From NCBI RefSeq assembly GCF_001547935.1, contig NZ_AP014636.1, positions 744,001 to 808,000 of the forward strand: DNA of 64,000 bases, in the 5' to 3' direction. The notes beneath the pieces are model-generated. The model did not search any database. It was not told where the DNA came from and worked only from the letters and a program-made list of their open reading frames with translations. This document shows positions 43,635 through 52,863 of the stretch, piece after piece. A program made the position numbers and the translations under genes. Numbering within the stretch: the stretch's first letter is position 1; the number at the start of each line of letters is the position of its first letter. This DNA comes from Vibrio tritonius (GTDB lineage: Bacteria > Pseudomonadota > Gammaproteobacteria > Enterobacterales > Vibrionaceae).

Positions 43635-43674
43635 CACGACAGTCCTTGTCATCTGCTTTGTCATAACAGAAAAA

Positions 43675-44715
43675 TTAGTTGTAACGGGTAAAATGTTTAG
43701 GGTCGAAGGCGGTGCGAATGGCTTCACCAATAAATGTGACCATCACCAAGACACTGACAATGGCCGTCACTACTGAAGTGACAATCCAAGGAGAGTCTAA
43801 GTTGGATTTTCCTTGTTGAAGTAATTCTCCCCATGAGGGTGTTGGCGGCATTAGCCCCAGCCCTAAATAATCTAATGCGGTTAGAGCGGTGATATTGGCA
43901 GCGATAGTAAAGGGAGCCAAAGTCACTATCATCACCATGGTGTTGGGCAATATGTGCCTAAAAATGATTCTGGTGGTGGAAGCGCCTAATGCCCGAGCAG
44001 AGACCACATAATCACGTGCGGCTTCTTTGTAGGTCATGGTTCGCATATACCAGGTGATGCCAATCCAACCAAACAGTACGTTAATGGCAACAAAGAGCGT
44101 AAATGTGGGTTGAATAATCGATACCAGTATCATGATCACGTAGAGAAATGGCACCATCGACCACACTTCAATTAAACGCTGAACAAACAGATCAAACTTC
44201 CCGCCAATAAATCCCATCAAACAGCCTACTGTCACGCCAATCGCGTAGGATGCCGCCATAGTGAGTAACGCAAAACCAATGGCGGTGCGAAACCCGTAAA
44301 CCAAGCGCGCTAATATATCTCGGCCCACAACATCAGTGCCCAAGTAGTGTTGCTGCTCAGCATTAGGCGGGGTTGGGGGATAACTACCGTTAAAATCTTG
44401 TTCGTAAGGATTCCAAGGGATGAGCGGCATCAACACATAGTTGTCCCCGCCTTGTTGTTGAAACTGAGCTTGGAGTTGACGGTAATTGGTTTCTCCCGGG
44501 GTTTTCTGGCCAAAAAACTGGCCTTGATACACGTCGCTAAATACGGGGAAGTAATAGTGATGATTATAATGTACCACCAGTGCTCGGCTATTTATGATGA
44601 GTTCGGCAATTAATGACAATAAAATAAGTAATGAGAGAATGATAAACGAGTAATAACCCCGTTTTATCTTTTTAAAATTGCGTATTTTGTTTAATGTTAT
44701 TGGGCTAAGCGACAT
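43675..44715 (-). CDS. Peptide ABC transporter permease, YejE-like
   Basis: A 346-residue permease with an N-terminal membrane anchor (about 22-42), a long periplasmic part with QFFGQKTPGETNYRQL, and the binding-protein-dependent transport domain. That domain includes YLGTDVVGRDILARLVYGFR and the EAA loop EAARDYVVSARALGAS-T-RI. The periplasmic insertion is typical of YejE. It starts 5 bases after the YejB-like gene, in the same operon. Confidence 0.87.
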   Translation of the reverse strand: MSLSPITLNKIRNFKKIKRGYYSFIILSLLILLSLIAELIINSRALVVHYNHHYYFPVFSDVYQGQFFGQKTPGETNYRQLQAQFQQQGGDNYVLMPLIPWNPYEQDFNGSYPPTPPNAEQQHYLGTDVVGRDILARLVYGFRTAIGFALLTMAASYAIGVTVGCLMGFIGGKFDLFVQRLIEVWSMVPFLYVIMILVSIIQPTFTLFVAINVLFGWIGITWYMRTMTYKEAARDYVVSARALGASTTRIIFRHILPNTMVMIVTLAPFTIAANITALTALDYLGLGLMPPTPSWGELLQQGKSNLDSPWIVTSVVTAIVSVLVMVTFIGEAIRTAFDPKHFTRYN

Positions 44716-44720
44716 CTTTA

Positions 44721-45743
44721 CTACCCTTCAAATTTGACACGAGGATCAACCAGAGCGACAGCAATATCCGAAAGAATATTTCCTACCATCAAAAGAATGG
44801 CATTGATGGCGACAATGCCCATAACTACTGGATAGTCACGTTCAACAATAGACTCATAGCCAAGCAATCCGATGCCATCAATATTAAAGATAACTTCGAT
44901 AAGAAAGGAACCTGTCATAAAAAAGAGCAGAGAGTTACCAAAATGACTAGCTATCGGGATTAAACTATTGCGCAGTGCGTGCTTTCTGATCGCCGTTTTA
45001 AATGGCAAACCTTTAGCAATAGCAGTACGTATATAATCAGAAGAAAGCTGTTCCATTAAATTGTTTTTCATAGTCATGGTTAATGTGGCGAAATCACCAA
45101 TCAGATAACAAATAAGGGGTAATACCGCATGCCATAAGATATCTTTCACCCTTTCATAATTGGAACCAAGATCATCGTAATTATCGCTAGTAAATCCTCC
45201 CATCGGAAACCACTCTAATTGATAACCAAAGAGCGTAATAAGCAAAATACCAACGATATAACCGGGAAGTGCGTAGCCAATAAAAATGGAGATCGATGAA
45301 CCTGAATCAAACCAAGACCCATGTTTTAATGCTTTCCAATAGCCGAGTGGAATTGATATTAAGTAGCTAATAAAAAACGTCATCGCGCCGTAAAAGAGGG
45401 ATATGGGTAATCGCTCCATGATCATATCCGTCACAGGTTCGTAGTAACGTGTTGATTCTCCGAGGTCTAAATGAACGAGTTTGGTTAGCCAATTAAGGTA
45501 GGCAGAGGGAATTGGCTCATTAAGCCCATAGAATTCATTGAGTTCGTTGAGTTGGTCTGCAGACAACGCATTAGAATGACTTACTTGGGCTGAACGAGCG
45601 CCGTCACCATGAAATTGCATCTTGGAGATCATGCGTTCTACAGGGCCACCCGGTACAAAGCGAGTAATGGAAAATATGAGAATCGTGATACCTAAGAAGG
45701 TAGGTATAATAAGGCAAAGTCGCCTTATAAAATAAGACAGCAT
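44721..45743 (-). CDS. Peptide ABC transporter permease, YejB-like
   Basis: A 340-residue permease and first gene of the operon. The N-terminal MLSYFIRRLCLIIPTFLGIT is a TM1 typical of OppB/YejB. Then come LGESTRYYEPVTDMI and the EAA-type loop DYIRTAIAKGLPFKTAIRKHALRNSL near residues 240-265, with about six membrane segments. With the YejE-like permease it forms the peptide channel. A palindrome about 170 bases upstream may control the operon. Confidence 0.87.
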   Translation of the reverse strand: MLSYFIRRLCLIIPTFLGITILIFSITRFVPGGPVERMISKMQFHGDGARSAQVSHSNALSADQLNELNEFYGLNEPIPSAYLNWLTKLVHLDLGESTRYYEPVTDMIMERLPISLFYGAMTFFISYLISIPLGYWKALKHGSWFDSGSSISIFIGYALPGYIVGILLITLFGYQLEWFPMGGFTSDNYDDLGSNYERVKDILWHAVLPLICYLIGDFATLTMTMKNNLMEQLSSDYIRTAIAKGLPFKTAIRKHALRNSLIPIASHFGNSLLFFMTGSFLIEVIFNIDGIGLLGYESIVERDYPVVMGIVAINAILLMVGNILSDIAVALVDPRVKFEG

Positions 45744-46552
45744 AATAAAAGTAACACTCCAAATTTACTACTTTGTATCACTAACCCTACGGTTGGATAT
45801 ATTGACTTATCAGTTAATAATAAATGGATAAGTCCTGCCTTTAAGTAGTTCATTTAATTCTTTACGCACCATAATGGCTAGATTGCACCATTTTAATGCT
45901 TAGAAAATAATGATTAATATAATCATCCCTGACTATTCGAAGTTATAACGAAATAAAATTGAATGCAATTTATTCATTTTTTGGTGCAGTGTACGGTTAA
46001 AAAGTATTTTAATCTGAATTGTTTTATTATTTGGAGTTTAATTCTAAAAGATTTCAAACTGGTGATCTTTTTGTCATTTGCTGTTTAAGTGATTATTTAT
46101 TCATAAACCTAATGTCTGGCTGTAATGACCATGAAAAACTTGTGCCTATTAATAGGGTTCATAATAAAAATTGGTTTAATTGATTTGGGTGGGTGTTTTG
46201 TAATCAAAATGGAATAATGTTCTGATTTTTAAGTCGAGAAGGAAAATAGGATTATTTTAGGCGCAAAAACTTATGCAATCGATTGTAAAGGAATGTAAGT
46301 CTGCTGTTTACATAAACTTACGGATGAAAATGGCATACTTTTATCATTTATTAGTTTATTCATCTTATTTTCTTTTGGTTTCCTGTGATTTGACAACAAA
46401 AATAGGTGGGTGTAATAAATATTTTTTAATGGAGCTATTACTTTAAAAATATTTTTAGAGAGTTTAATTTCGGCGAACGAATTAAATATTAATTAAATTC
46501 TGGCTCCGTTAAAAACGTTGTTAACCACAAATGGAATTTAATAGGAATACGG
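45744..46552. promoter_or_regulatory. 809-base divergent control region
   Basis: No gene is found between the divergent peptide transporter and TonB-receptor operons. It is very AT-rich. ATGATTAATATAATCAT at 45910-45926 is a 7-3-7 inverted repeat that matches the Fur consensus imperfectly. AGGAATACGG just before 46553 is the receptor's ribosome-binding site. A long leader or small RNA could lie here; I see no clear promoter to place one. Confidence 0.45.
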
Positions 46553-49033
46553 ATGTTATATAAACGAAGCAATTTATCGCTAGCGATAGGCTTGGTTATT
46601 GGTACTGTTGTGTTTACTACTGCGACCAATGCTGCTGAGCAAGTTGAAAAACTGCAAAAAGTGAAAGTGACGGGTTCTCATATCGCAACCACCGATATCG
46701 AAGGTCCAAACCCTGTTGATGTTTATACAGCGCAAGATATAAAAGATATGGGCGCAAGCGATGTTGGCGATGTTTTGCGTGGTCTAACGCAAAATGGCGG
46801 GGGTAGTTATGGTAGTTCGTTTACTAATGGTTTCGCGCCTGGTTCGGCTGGTGTGTCAATGCGCGGTTTAGGTCAAGCTCGCACCCTAGTGTTACTGAAT
46901 GGGCGCCGCGTGGCGAACTACGCTTTTGCGCAAAACTCGAATGAAACCTTTGTCGATTTAAACTCTATCCCTCTTTCAGCCGTTGAACGCATTGACGTTT
47001 TAAAAGATGGTGCATCGGCTATTTATGGTTCGGATGCCATCGGCGGCGTAATTAACCTGATCACCAAAAAAGATTACGACGGTTTTGACTTTGATCTGAA
47101 GGGGGGCCAAACCTCCCGTGGTGATGGTGAAAATGTGGATATGACGGTGACGGCGGGCAAAAACTTTAATGATGGTAAAACCAACATTATGGTGTCGACC
47201 AACTATGTGCACAAAAGTCAAATTAAGGCGAAAGACCGTTCTAACACAAAATCCGCCAACGCTACTTCGCGTGGTGGTGATGACTGGCGAAGTTCCTTTG
47301 CGCCGGGGGGCCGTGTTTACGCTAATGATGATGGTGAGGATTTAGGTTGCGCAAACGGGGCTTCAGAGTGTTTATATGACTTTGCCGAATACGCGCAAAT
47401 CGAGCCAGAAACAGAACACTTCAGCATATTAAGTTCTCTTAACCATCAAATAACCGATGACGTTACCCTTACCACTGAATTGGCCTATAACCGTGTGAAC
47501 ACCAAGACTACCGCGGCACCAACGCCTAACAGTGAATTAACGGTAATTGATGCCTCCAATCCAAATAATACCTACGGTGAAGATGTCTTCATTCGTAACC
47601 GTATTATGGAAGCTGGTCCACGCAAAAATGAAATTACAACCGACTCAATTCGTTTTGTTACGGGACTTGAAGGGTATGCGAATGTATTTGATACCGATGT
47701 AGACTGGACGGTTAGTGCTGGGTATCACTACACCGAAACCAAATCAGAAGGCAGTAACTATCTCACGGTTGATGGTTACGAAGCTGCGGTTGCTAGTGGT
47801 GCGTACAACCCATTCTCGTCAAGCAACTCACGCAGTTCGTTGGCTGGTGCGTTAACGGACACTCTGCGCAAAGGTAAATCCAAACTGGGCTTTATTAATG
47901 CGGATGCGTCATTCCCGATTGTTGCCCTACCTGCCGGTGATTTACAAATGGCCTTAGGGACGGAATTTCGATACGAAGCCGGGGAAGATGTGCCAGATGC
48001 GCAAAGCGCAGCCGGAAATATCATTGGCTCAGGTGCGACAGGATCGGATGGTCACCGTACCGTAGTGGCGGCTTACAGCGAACTACAAATTCCAGTGCAT
48101 GACACGGTAGAGGCGCAGTTGGCGTTACGTGGTGAACATTACAGCGACTTTGGTAATGCAGTGAGTCCTAAAATCGGCTTACGTTACCAGCCATCCGACA
48201 TAATCATGTTTAGAACGTCCTACAGTGAAGGATTTAAAGCGCCAACCCTACCTGAAGTGAACTCAGGGGTAACACGCGCTTATGAAACGGTGGATGATGG
48301 GACAAATGGCCGTACGGAAGTTGAAGTGCGCCAAGGGGGCAATAAAGATCTAGAAGCGGAGCATTCGTATTCATTTAACTTCGGCACAGTGATTAACCCG
48401 ATTGAGAACCTCACGTTAAAAGTCGATTACTTTAAGATCACTAATACGGGAATGATCGATACACGTGATACTCAAGCGATTGTTGACGGTAACGGTAGTG
48501 GTGTTCACCGCAATGTGGATGGCACCATAGATTATGTCGATAACCAATATGTGAACTTGAATAAACAGATGGTTCGCGGTGTGGATACCGAAATTGGTTA
48601 TCTACTACCTACAGCAAGTGCCGGTGAATTCAAATTTAAAGTTCAAGGCACTTACACCATCGACCACAAAATTACCGACCCAGATACAGGCACATTTGAT
48701 CAATATATTGGCACTTACTATGCCGGTCCACGCTTTAAAGGCAAAGCCTCATTAGTGTGGAGTGTTTCTGATTACAAACTGGTGAATACGGTTAACTACA
48801 CCGGGTCGTACGGGCAGTTATATGAGACAGATTCAGTTAAAGATGTCGATTCTTGGACCACTTGGGATACACAACTTTCCTATTCTGGATTTAAAAATCT
48901 CGTCCTGACGGTTGGTGTGGATAACGTGTTGGATGAATTAGCACCTTTCTATAACTACTCAAATCTCTATAACTTTGAATTCTCAGACAATATTGGCCGT
49001 TACTACTACGCCGGTTTGAGCTATTCCATTTAA
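46553..49033 (+). CDS. TonB-dependent outer-membrane receptor
   Basis: An 826-residue gated barrel. A signal peptide of about 27 residues (cleavage near ATNAAEQ) is followed by a TonB-box-like KLQKVKVTGS, the plug domain with VSMRGLGQARTLVLLNGRR and SAIYGSDAIGGVINLITK, and a barrel with many aromatic-ended strands. It ends YYYAGLSYSI, with a non-aromatic last residue. It is the first gene of a run that includes its own energising complex. The substrate is unknown; divergence from a peptide transporter suggests a peptide-like compound. Confidence 0.88.
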   Translation: MLYKRSNLSLAIGLVIGTVVFTTATNAAEQVEKLQKVKVTGSHIATTDIEGPNPVDVYTAQDIKDMGASDVGDVLRGLTQNGGGSYGSSFTNGFAPGSAGVSMRGLGQARTLVLLNGRRVANYAFAQNSNETFVDLNSIPLSAVERIDVLKDGASAIYGSDAIGGVINLITKKDYDGFDFDLKGGQTSRGDGENVDMTVTAGKNFNDGKTNIMVSTNYVHKSQIKAKDRSNTKSANATSRGGDDWRSSFAPGGRVYANDDGEDLGCANGASECLYDFAEYAQIEPETEHFSILSSLNHQITDDVTLTTELAYNRVNTKTTAAPTPNSELTVIDASNPNNTYGEDVFIRNRIMEAGPRKNEITTDSIRFVTGLEGYANVFDTDVDWTVSAGYHYTETKSEGSNYLTVDGYEAAVASGAYNPFSSSNSRSSLAGALTDTLRKGKSKLGFINADASFPIVALPAGDLQMALGTEFRYEAGEDVPDAQSAAGNIIGSGATGSDGHRTVVAAYSELQIPVHDTVEAQLALRGEHYSDFGNAVSPKIGLRYQPSDIIMFRTSYSEGFKAPTLPEVNSGVTRAYETVDDGTNGRTEVEVRQGGNKDLEAEHSYSFNFGTVINPIENLTLKVDYFKITNTGMIDTRDTQAIVDGNGSGVHRNVDGTIDYVDNQYVNLNKQMVRGVDTEIGYLLPTASAGEFKFKVQGTYTIDHKITDPDTGTFDQYIGTYYAGPRFKGKASLVWSVSDYKLVNTVNYTGSYGQLYETDSVKDVDSWTTWDTQLSYSGFKNLVLTVGVDNVLDELAPFYNYSNLYNFEFSDNIGRYYYAGLSYSI

Positions 49034-49098
49034 GAGTGATATCCCCAAGGCGTGAAGTGGATTCACGCCTCATTTTGCTTATTTCAGAAGAGGATTAT

Positions 49099-49869
49099 AT
49101 GAAGAGTAAGCACTTTACACTTGGAACGTTGGCGTTAGCGTGTCTGCTTTGCGGGCCTACTGCATCTGCAACTGATTCATCTGATGCTATGAATCAACAA
49201 GCGAAAATGAACCAAAACGCTCAGTTGTCGCAAAAGAAGGTGGATCAATACTCGGAGAAAACACAGCAGATGTTTGCCCAGTATAAAAGTACCTTAAGAC
49301 AGCTTGAAAGCATGCGTGTGTACAATAATCAAATCGCTAGAATGATTGACAAACAAACCCAAGAACTTGTGTCGTTAGAACGTCAAATCACGCAAATTGA
49401 TCAAACCGCGATGGATGTTACGCCATTGATGCTCGATATGGTGGATGCATTAGAGCAGTTCATTACGTTGGATATTCCTTTTCAAACTAAAGAGCGCCGT
49501 AATCGTGTGCAAGAGTTGGCGGCATTAATGGATAGCCCAGATGTCACTACCTCTGAAAAATACCGCAAGGTAATGGAAGCCTATCAAATCGAAAATAGCT
49601 TCTCGACCACGATTGAATCATACAAAGACAGTTTAACGCTCGATGGCAAAACCATGACCTATAACTTTTTAAGAGTGGGTCGTCTTGCCCTGTTGTATCA
49701 ATCGCCAGATGGGGCTGATACCGGCATGTGGAACCAAAAAACGCATACCTGGCAACCTCTTGATGAAAGCTATCGTACATCAGTACAAGAGGGCATTCGT
49801 ATTGCTAAGAAGCAAGCGCCACCAGCTCTGATCAAACTACCAGTATTTACAGGGGAGGCTTCACTATGA
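49099..49869 (+). CDS. DUF3450-like periplasmic coiled-coil protein
   Basis: A 256-residue exported protein: signal peptide (to about GPTASATD), then long coiled-coil helices (QMFAQYKSTLRQLESMRVYNNQIARMIDKQ) and a globular end with VGRLALLYQSPDGADTGMWN. This matches the DUF3450 proteins that accompany TonB3-type complexes in Vibrio. ATG 49099 (AGAAGAGGA upstream) is preferred over the long frame from 49036. It overlaps the next gene by 4 bases. Confidence 0.78.
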   Translation: MKSKHFTLGTLALACLLCGPTASATDSSDAMNQQAKMNQNAQLSQKKVDQYSEKTQQMFAQYKSTLRQLESMRVYNNQIARMIDKQTQELVSLERQITQIDQTAMDVTPLMLDMVDALEQFITLDIPFQTKERRNRVQELAALMDSPDVTTSEKYRKVMEAYQIENSFSTTIESYKDSLTLDGKTMTYNFLRVGRLALLYQSPDGADTGMWNQKTHTWQPLDESYRTSVQEGIRIAKKQAPPALIKLPVFTGEASL

Positions 49870-51248
49870 ATGGTTTTAGACTTGGTGTTGCAGCGATCAT
49901 TTCATCCATTTGTCTTTCTCACGGAGCATTGGCCAATGATTCAACCAGCAGTGCGGCCAGCAATCAAAAAACGCTCAACGATTTGTTAACGCACATCCAA
50001 TCTCAAAGTGTCCTTGAATCAAAAAGTAACCAGCAACGGGAACACGCCTTTTTGGCAGATGAACGCGCTCAAGCGCAGTTACTCAAACAGGCGAAAAGTG
50101 ATTTAAGTTCAGAAAAAACAAGAGGTGATGAGCTTAAAGCAACGTTTGATGCCAATGATAAGAAATTAACGCAGCTTAGCGAGACGTTACGCCAGCGTTC
50201 TGGTTCGTTGGGCGAAATGTTTGGCGTGGTTCGCCAATACGCGGGTGAATTTAAAGGTATTTATCATGCTTCGCAAAGTGATGTGCTTTTTCCTGAACGT
50301 GGAGCGTTATTGAGTAAACTAGCCTCGAGTAAAGAGCTGCCTTCAAGTTCCGAATTGGAAGCCTTTTGGCATACTGTGCTAGAGCAGTTGGTGACTTCTG
50401 GTCAAACTAAGTCTGTACCCGCAACCGTTGTGTATGGTCAAGGTGAGCAGAAGAAAACGATTGTGACCTTGGTGGGTGAATTCAATGCCTTCTCTAATGG
50501 ACAGTATGTTACCTATGTACCCGAAACAGGCAAATTTGAGCAGTTGTCGCGTCAGCCATCAAGTTCTATGACCGACCTATTACCAACGTTTGCGAGTAAA
50601 AAAGGTGAGTATCAACCGATTTATCTCGACCCTTCCCGTGGTGCTATTTTATCGTTAATGGTGCAAAGCCCAACGGCAAGTGAGCGCATTAATCAAGGCG
50701 GCGTAGTGGGTTATGTAATTTTGGCGCTAGGTGCGATTGGCGCATGTGTGGCATTACTTTGTTACTTACGTCTATCCATTATTGACCGCAAGATGAAACA
50801 ACAAGCCAAGAGCGAAGAGGTCATTGAAGGCAATCCTCTTGGGGAAGTGATCGCAGCCTATCGTGGTCATGTTGGGAATAACCTTGAAGATCTTGAATCG
50901 AAACTGGATGAAATTATCCTGCGCCATGCCCCTCAAATTCAAAAATTCATCAGCTCTATCAAGCTGGTAGCATCGGTCGCTCCGCTGCTTGGTTTGCTGG
51001 GCACTGTGATGGGGATGATAGGCACATTTCAATCAATCACACTCTTTGGTACGGGGGATCCTAAGTTAATGGCTGGTGGGATTTCAGAAGCCTTGGTCAC
51101 CACGATGCTGGGTCTTGTTGTGGCAATTCCATTACTGTTTTTGTACTCATTGGTACAAAGCAAAGGCAAACGCATGGTTCAAATCTTGGAAGAACAAAGC
51201 GCAGGTTTCATTGCTCGATACCAAGAAAAATTGGTGGCGAAGGCGTAA
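49866..51248 (+). CDS. TtpC-like MotA/TolQ/ExbB-domain protein
   Basis: A 460-residue inner-membrane protein. A signal-like N-terminus leads into a periplasmic coiled coil (to about residue 120), a middle region, then membrane segments near 282-304 and the MotA/TolQ/ExbB proton-channel domain (SIKLVASVAPLLGLLGTVMGMIGTF, about 361-385, and GISEALVTTMLGLVVAIPLLF). TtpC is the extra subunit that Vibrio TonB2/TonB3 systems need. Starts at ATGA overlapping the previous stop. Confidence 0.85.
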   Translation: MNGFRLGVAAIISSICLSHGALANDSTSSAASNQKTLNDLLTHIQSQSVLESKSNQQREHAFLADERAQAQLLKQAKSDLSSEKTRGDELKATFDANDKKLTQLSETLRQRSGSLGEMFGVVRQYAGEFKGIYHASQSDVLFPERGALLSKLASSKELPSSSELEAFWHTVLEQLVTSGQTKSVPATVVYGQGEQKKTIVTLVGEFNAFSNGQYVTYVPETGKFEQLSRQPSSSMTDLLPTFASKKGEYQPIYLDPSRGAILSLMVQSPTASERINQGGVVGYVILALGAIGACVALLCYLRLSIIDRKMKQQAKSEEVIEGNPLGEVIAAYRGHVGNNLEDLESKLDEIILRHAPQIQKFISSIKLVASVAPLLGLLGTVMGMIGTFQSITLFGTGDPKLMAGGISEALVTTMLGLVVAIPLLFLYSLVQSKGKRMVQILEEQSAGFIARYQEKLVAKA

Positions 51249-51257
51249 GGAGGCGTT

Positions 51258-51785
51258 ATGTGGTGGCTATATGAACAGTACGATCATATTGAGCGCTTTT
51301 TGGGCCTTGGTGGGAACGTGCTTGTTGCGATCTTCTTTCTCACGATTTTGCTCTGGGCCGTCATGTTGGAGAGATGGCTCTACTTTGCAACCGTTGTACC
51401 TAAAGTGTCTAAAACCGCAGTAGAGGTATGGCAGGGTAGAGCTGATAAGCTCAGTTGGAACGCCAAGGCGATACGCAACGAACTGGTGTCGATACAGGAC
51501 ATAGAAAATAGGCGTGGTTTAGCTGTGATTAAAGTGCTGATCGCGATGTGTCCATTATTAGGGTTATTAGGCACGGTGGTGGGCATGATTCATGTGTTCG
51601 ACATCTTGGCTGTCACCGGTACGGGTAGCCCTAGGGCGATGGCATCTGGGATATCGAAGGCCACAATTCCAACCTTAGCGGGCATGGTTGCCTCGCTATC
51701 TGGGTTATTTATTAGCTCTCGGCTCGACCATTTAGCCAAAGTGACGACCAAAAAGCTAAATGACCAATTAACACATATGGCCTGA
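51258..51785 (+). CDS. exbB: ExbB-type proton channel subunit
   Basis: A 175-residue MotA/TolQ/ExbB protein with three membrane segments. The first is GNVLVAIFFLTILLWAVMLERW (about 18-39). The channel helices are MCPLLGLLGTVVGMIHVFD and the TIPTLAGMVASLSGLFISS region. AAGGAGG precedes ATG 51258, 9 bases after ttpC. It forms the proton-driven motor with the ExbD-type protein. It is shorter than ordinary ExbB, as in Vibrio TonB2/3 clusters. Confidence 0.87.
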   Translation: MWWLYEQYDHIERFLGLGGNVLVAIFFLTILLWAVMLERWLYFATVVPKVSKTAVEVWQGRADKLSWNAKAIRNELVSIQDIENRRGLAVIKVLIAMCPLLGLLGTVVGMIHVFDILAVTGTGSPRAMASGISKATIPTLAGMVASLSGLFISSRLDHLAKVTTKKLNDQLTHMA

Positions 51786-51810
51786 ACAAAGGATTGAGAG
51801 GGATACATTC

Positions 51811-52218
51811 ATGAAACGTCGATATAGTGCGGAGATTGAGGAAGAGGCGGGCATTGATATGACGCCAATGCTAGACATTGTCTTTATTATGTTGATCTTC
51901 TTCATTGTGACAACGTCATTTGTTAAAGAAGCCGGCATTGAGGTTAACCGCCCAAGTGCTAGCACGGCACACACTGTAGCGAAAGGCAATATTATGGTTG
52001 CAGTAGGTAAAGCCGGTGATGTTTGGATGGATAAGCGTCGCATTGATGTTGATGCGGTGCGCGCCAATATTGAACGGATGCGTGCTGAAAGCCCTGAAGG
52101 GGCGGTGGTAATACAAGCCGACCAAGATGCGGCAGCAGGAGTCGTGGTGAAAGTGATGGATCAGATACGTATGGCTGGCGTACAGAATATTTCCATCGCG
52201 GCTACGAATAAGGGGTAA
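51811..52218 (+). CDS. exbD: ExbD-type motor subunit
   Basis: A 135-residue protein with one membrane segment. AGIDMTPMLDIVFIMLIFFIV carries the essential membrane Asp (DMTPMLD, second Asp). The periplasmic part contains GNIMVAVGKAGDVWMDKRR and ends with the usual ExbD/TolR domain. Two bases separate its stop region from tonB, indicating coupled expression. Confidence 0.9.
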   Translation: MKRRYSAEIEEEAGIDMTPMLDIVFIMLIFFIVTTSFVKEAGIEVNRPSASTAHTVAKGNIMVAVGKAGDVWMDKRRIDVDAVRANIERMRAESPEGAVVIQADQDAAAGVVVKVMDQIRMAGVQNISIAATNKG

Positions 52219-52221
52219 ATC

Positions 52222-52854
52222 ATGCGCTATTTAGCTTCGTTAGCTTTGGCGTTAGTGGTTTCTTTAAGTATTTTCTGGGGGATGGACCGCTTGGTGAACA
52301 AAGAGCACCAAGAACTGAAATCCTCCGACGATACCAGCTTTGTCGATTTTGTTCGGGTAAAACGAGAAGACAAAGTAGAAGAGAAAAAGCGGGAATTACC
52401 TAAGCCAAAACAACCGAAACGTCCGCCACCACCACCTGAGTTAAAAGTAGCATCTACGGTCAAACCGACCATGGACAAAATGCCGATGAATGTGCCGAGT
52501 TTAGATCTACCCGTCAATATCACAGGTGGTGCAGTACTCGCAAACTTTGGGCAAGGTGGGGGCGGAACCATTAAAGCCAATAATGGCCCGACACCTTTAG
52601 CGACTTTCTTGCCGCAAATGCCTCGAAAAGCAGCGCGAGCCGGGTTGAAAAAAGGCATTGTTGAGCTTGAGTTTACAGTCAATGAGCGCGGTTCGGTAGA
52701 AAACGTCACTGTAATTAAAGAAGAGCCTCGTCATTTAGGCTTGGGTCGTGTGGCAAGAAGAACCGTATCTAAATGGACTTTTAAACCCAAAATGGATGAA
52801 GGTAAAGCCATTGCGGCTCGTATTTCGCAAGAAATAGAGTTTGTGGTTAAGTAG
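52222..52854 (+). CDS. tonB: TonB-type energy transducer
   Basis: A 210-residue TonB. The N-terminal anchor (about 5-20) is followed by a charged region and the Pro-rich stretch PKPKQPKRPPPPPELK that spans the periplasm, then the C-terminal TonB domain (about 115-210) with GIVELEFTVNERGSVENVTV and WTFKPKMDEGKAIAARI. It carries the ExbBD energy to the receptor. It lies in a TonB3-like order with DUF3450, TtpC, ExbB, ExbD and a TPR gene. Confidence 0.9.
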   Translation: MRYLASLALALVVSLSIFWGMDRLVNKEHQELKSSDDTSFVDFVRVKREDKVEEKKRELPKPKQPKRPPPPPELKVASTVKPTMDKMPMNVPSLDLPVNITGGAVLANFGQGGGGTIKANNGPTPLATFLPQMPRKAARAGLKKGIVELEFTVNERGSVENVTVIKEEPRHLGLGRVARRTVSKWTFKPKMDEGKAIAARISQEIEFVVK

Positions 52855-52863
52855 GAGGGCAGG

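Noticed and set aside
40100..45743. Calling the five-gene peptide transporter oppABCDF
   Set aside because: The binding protein and the long periplasmic part of the second permease fit the YejABEF type better, though the ATPases are unfused.
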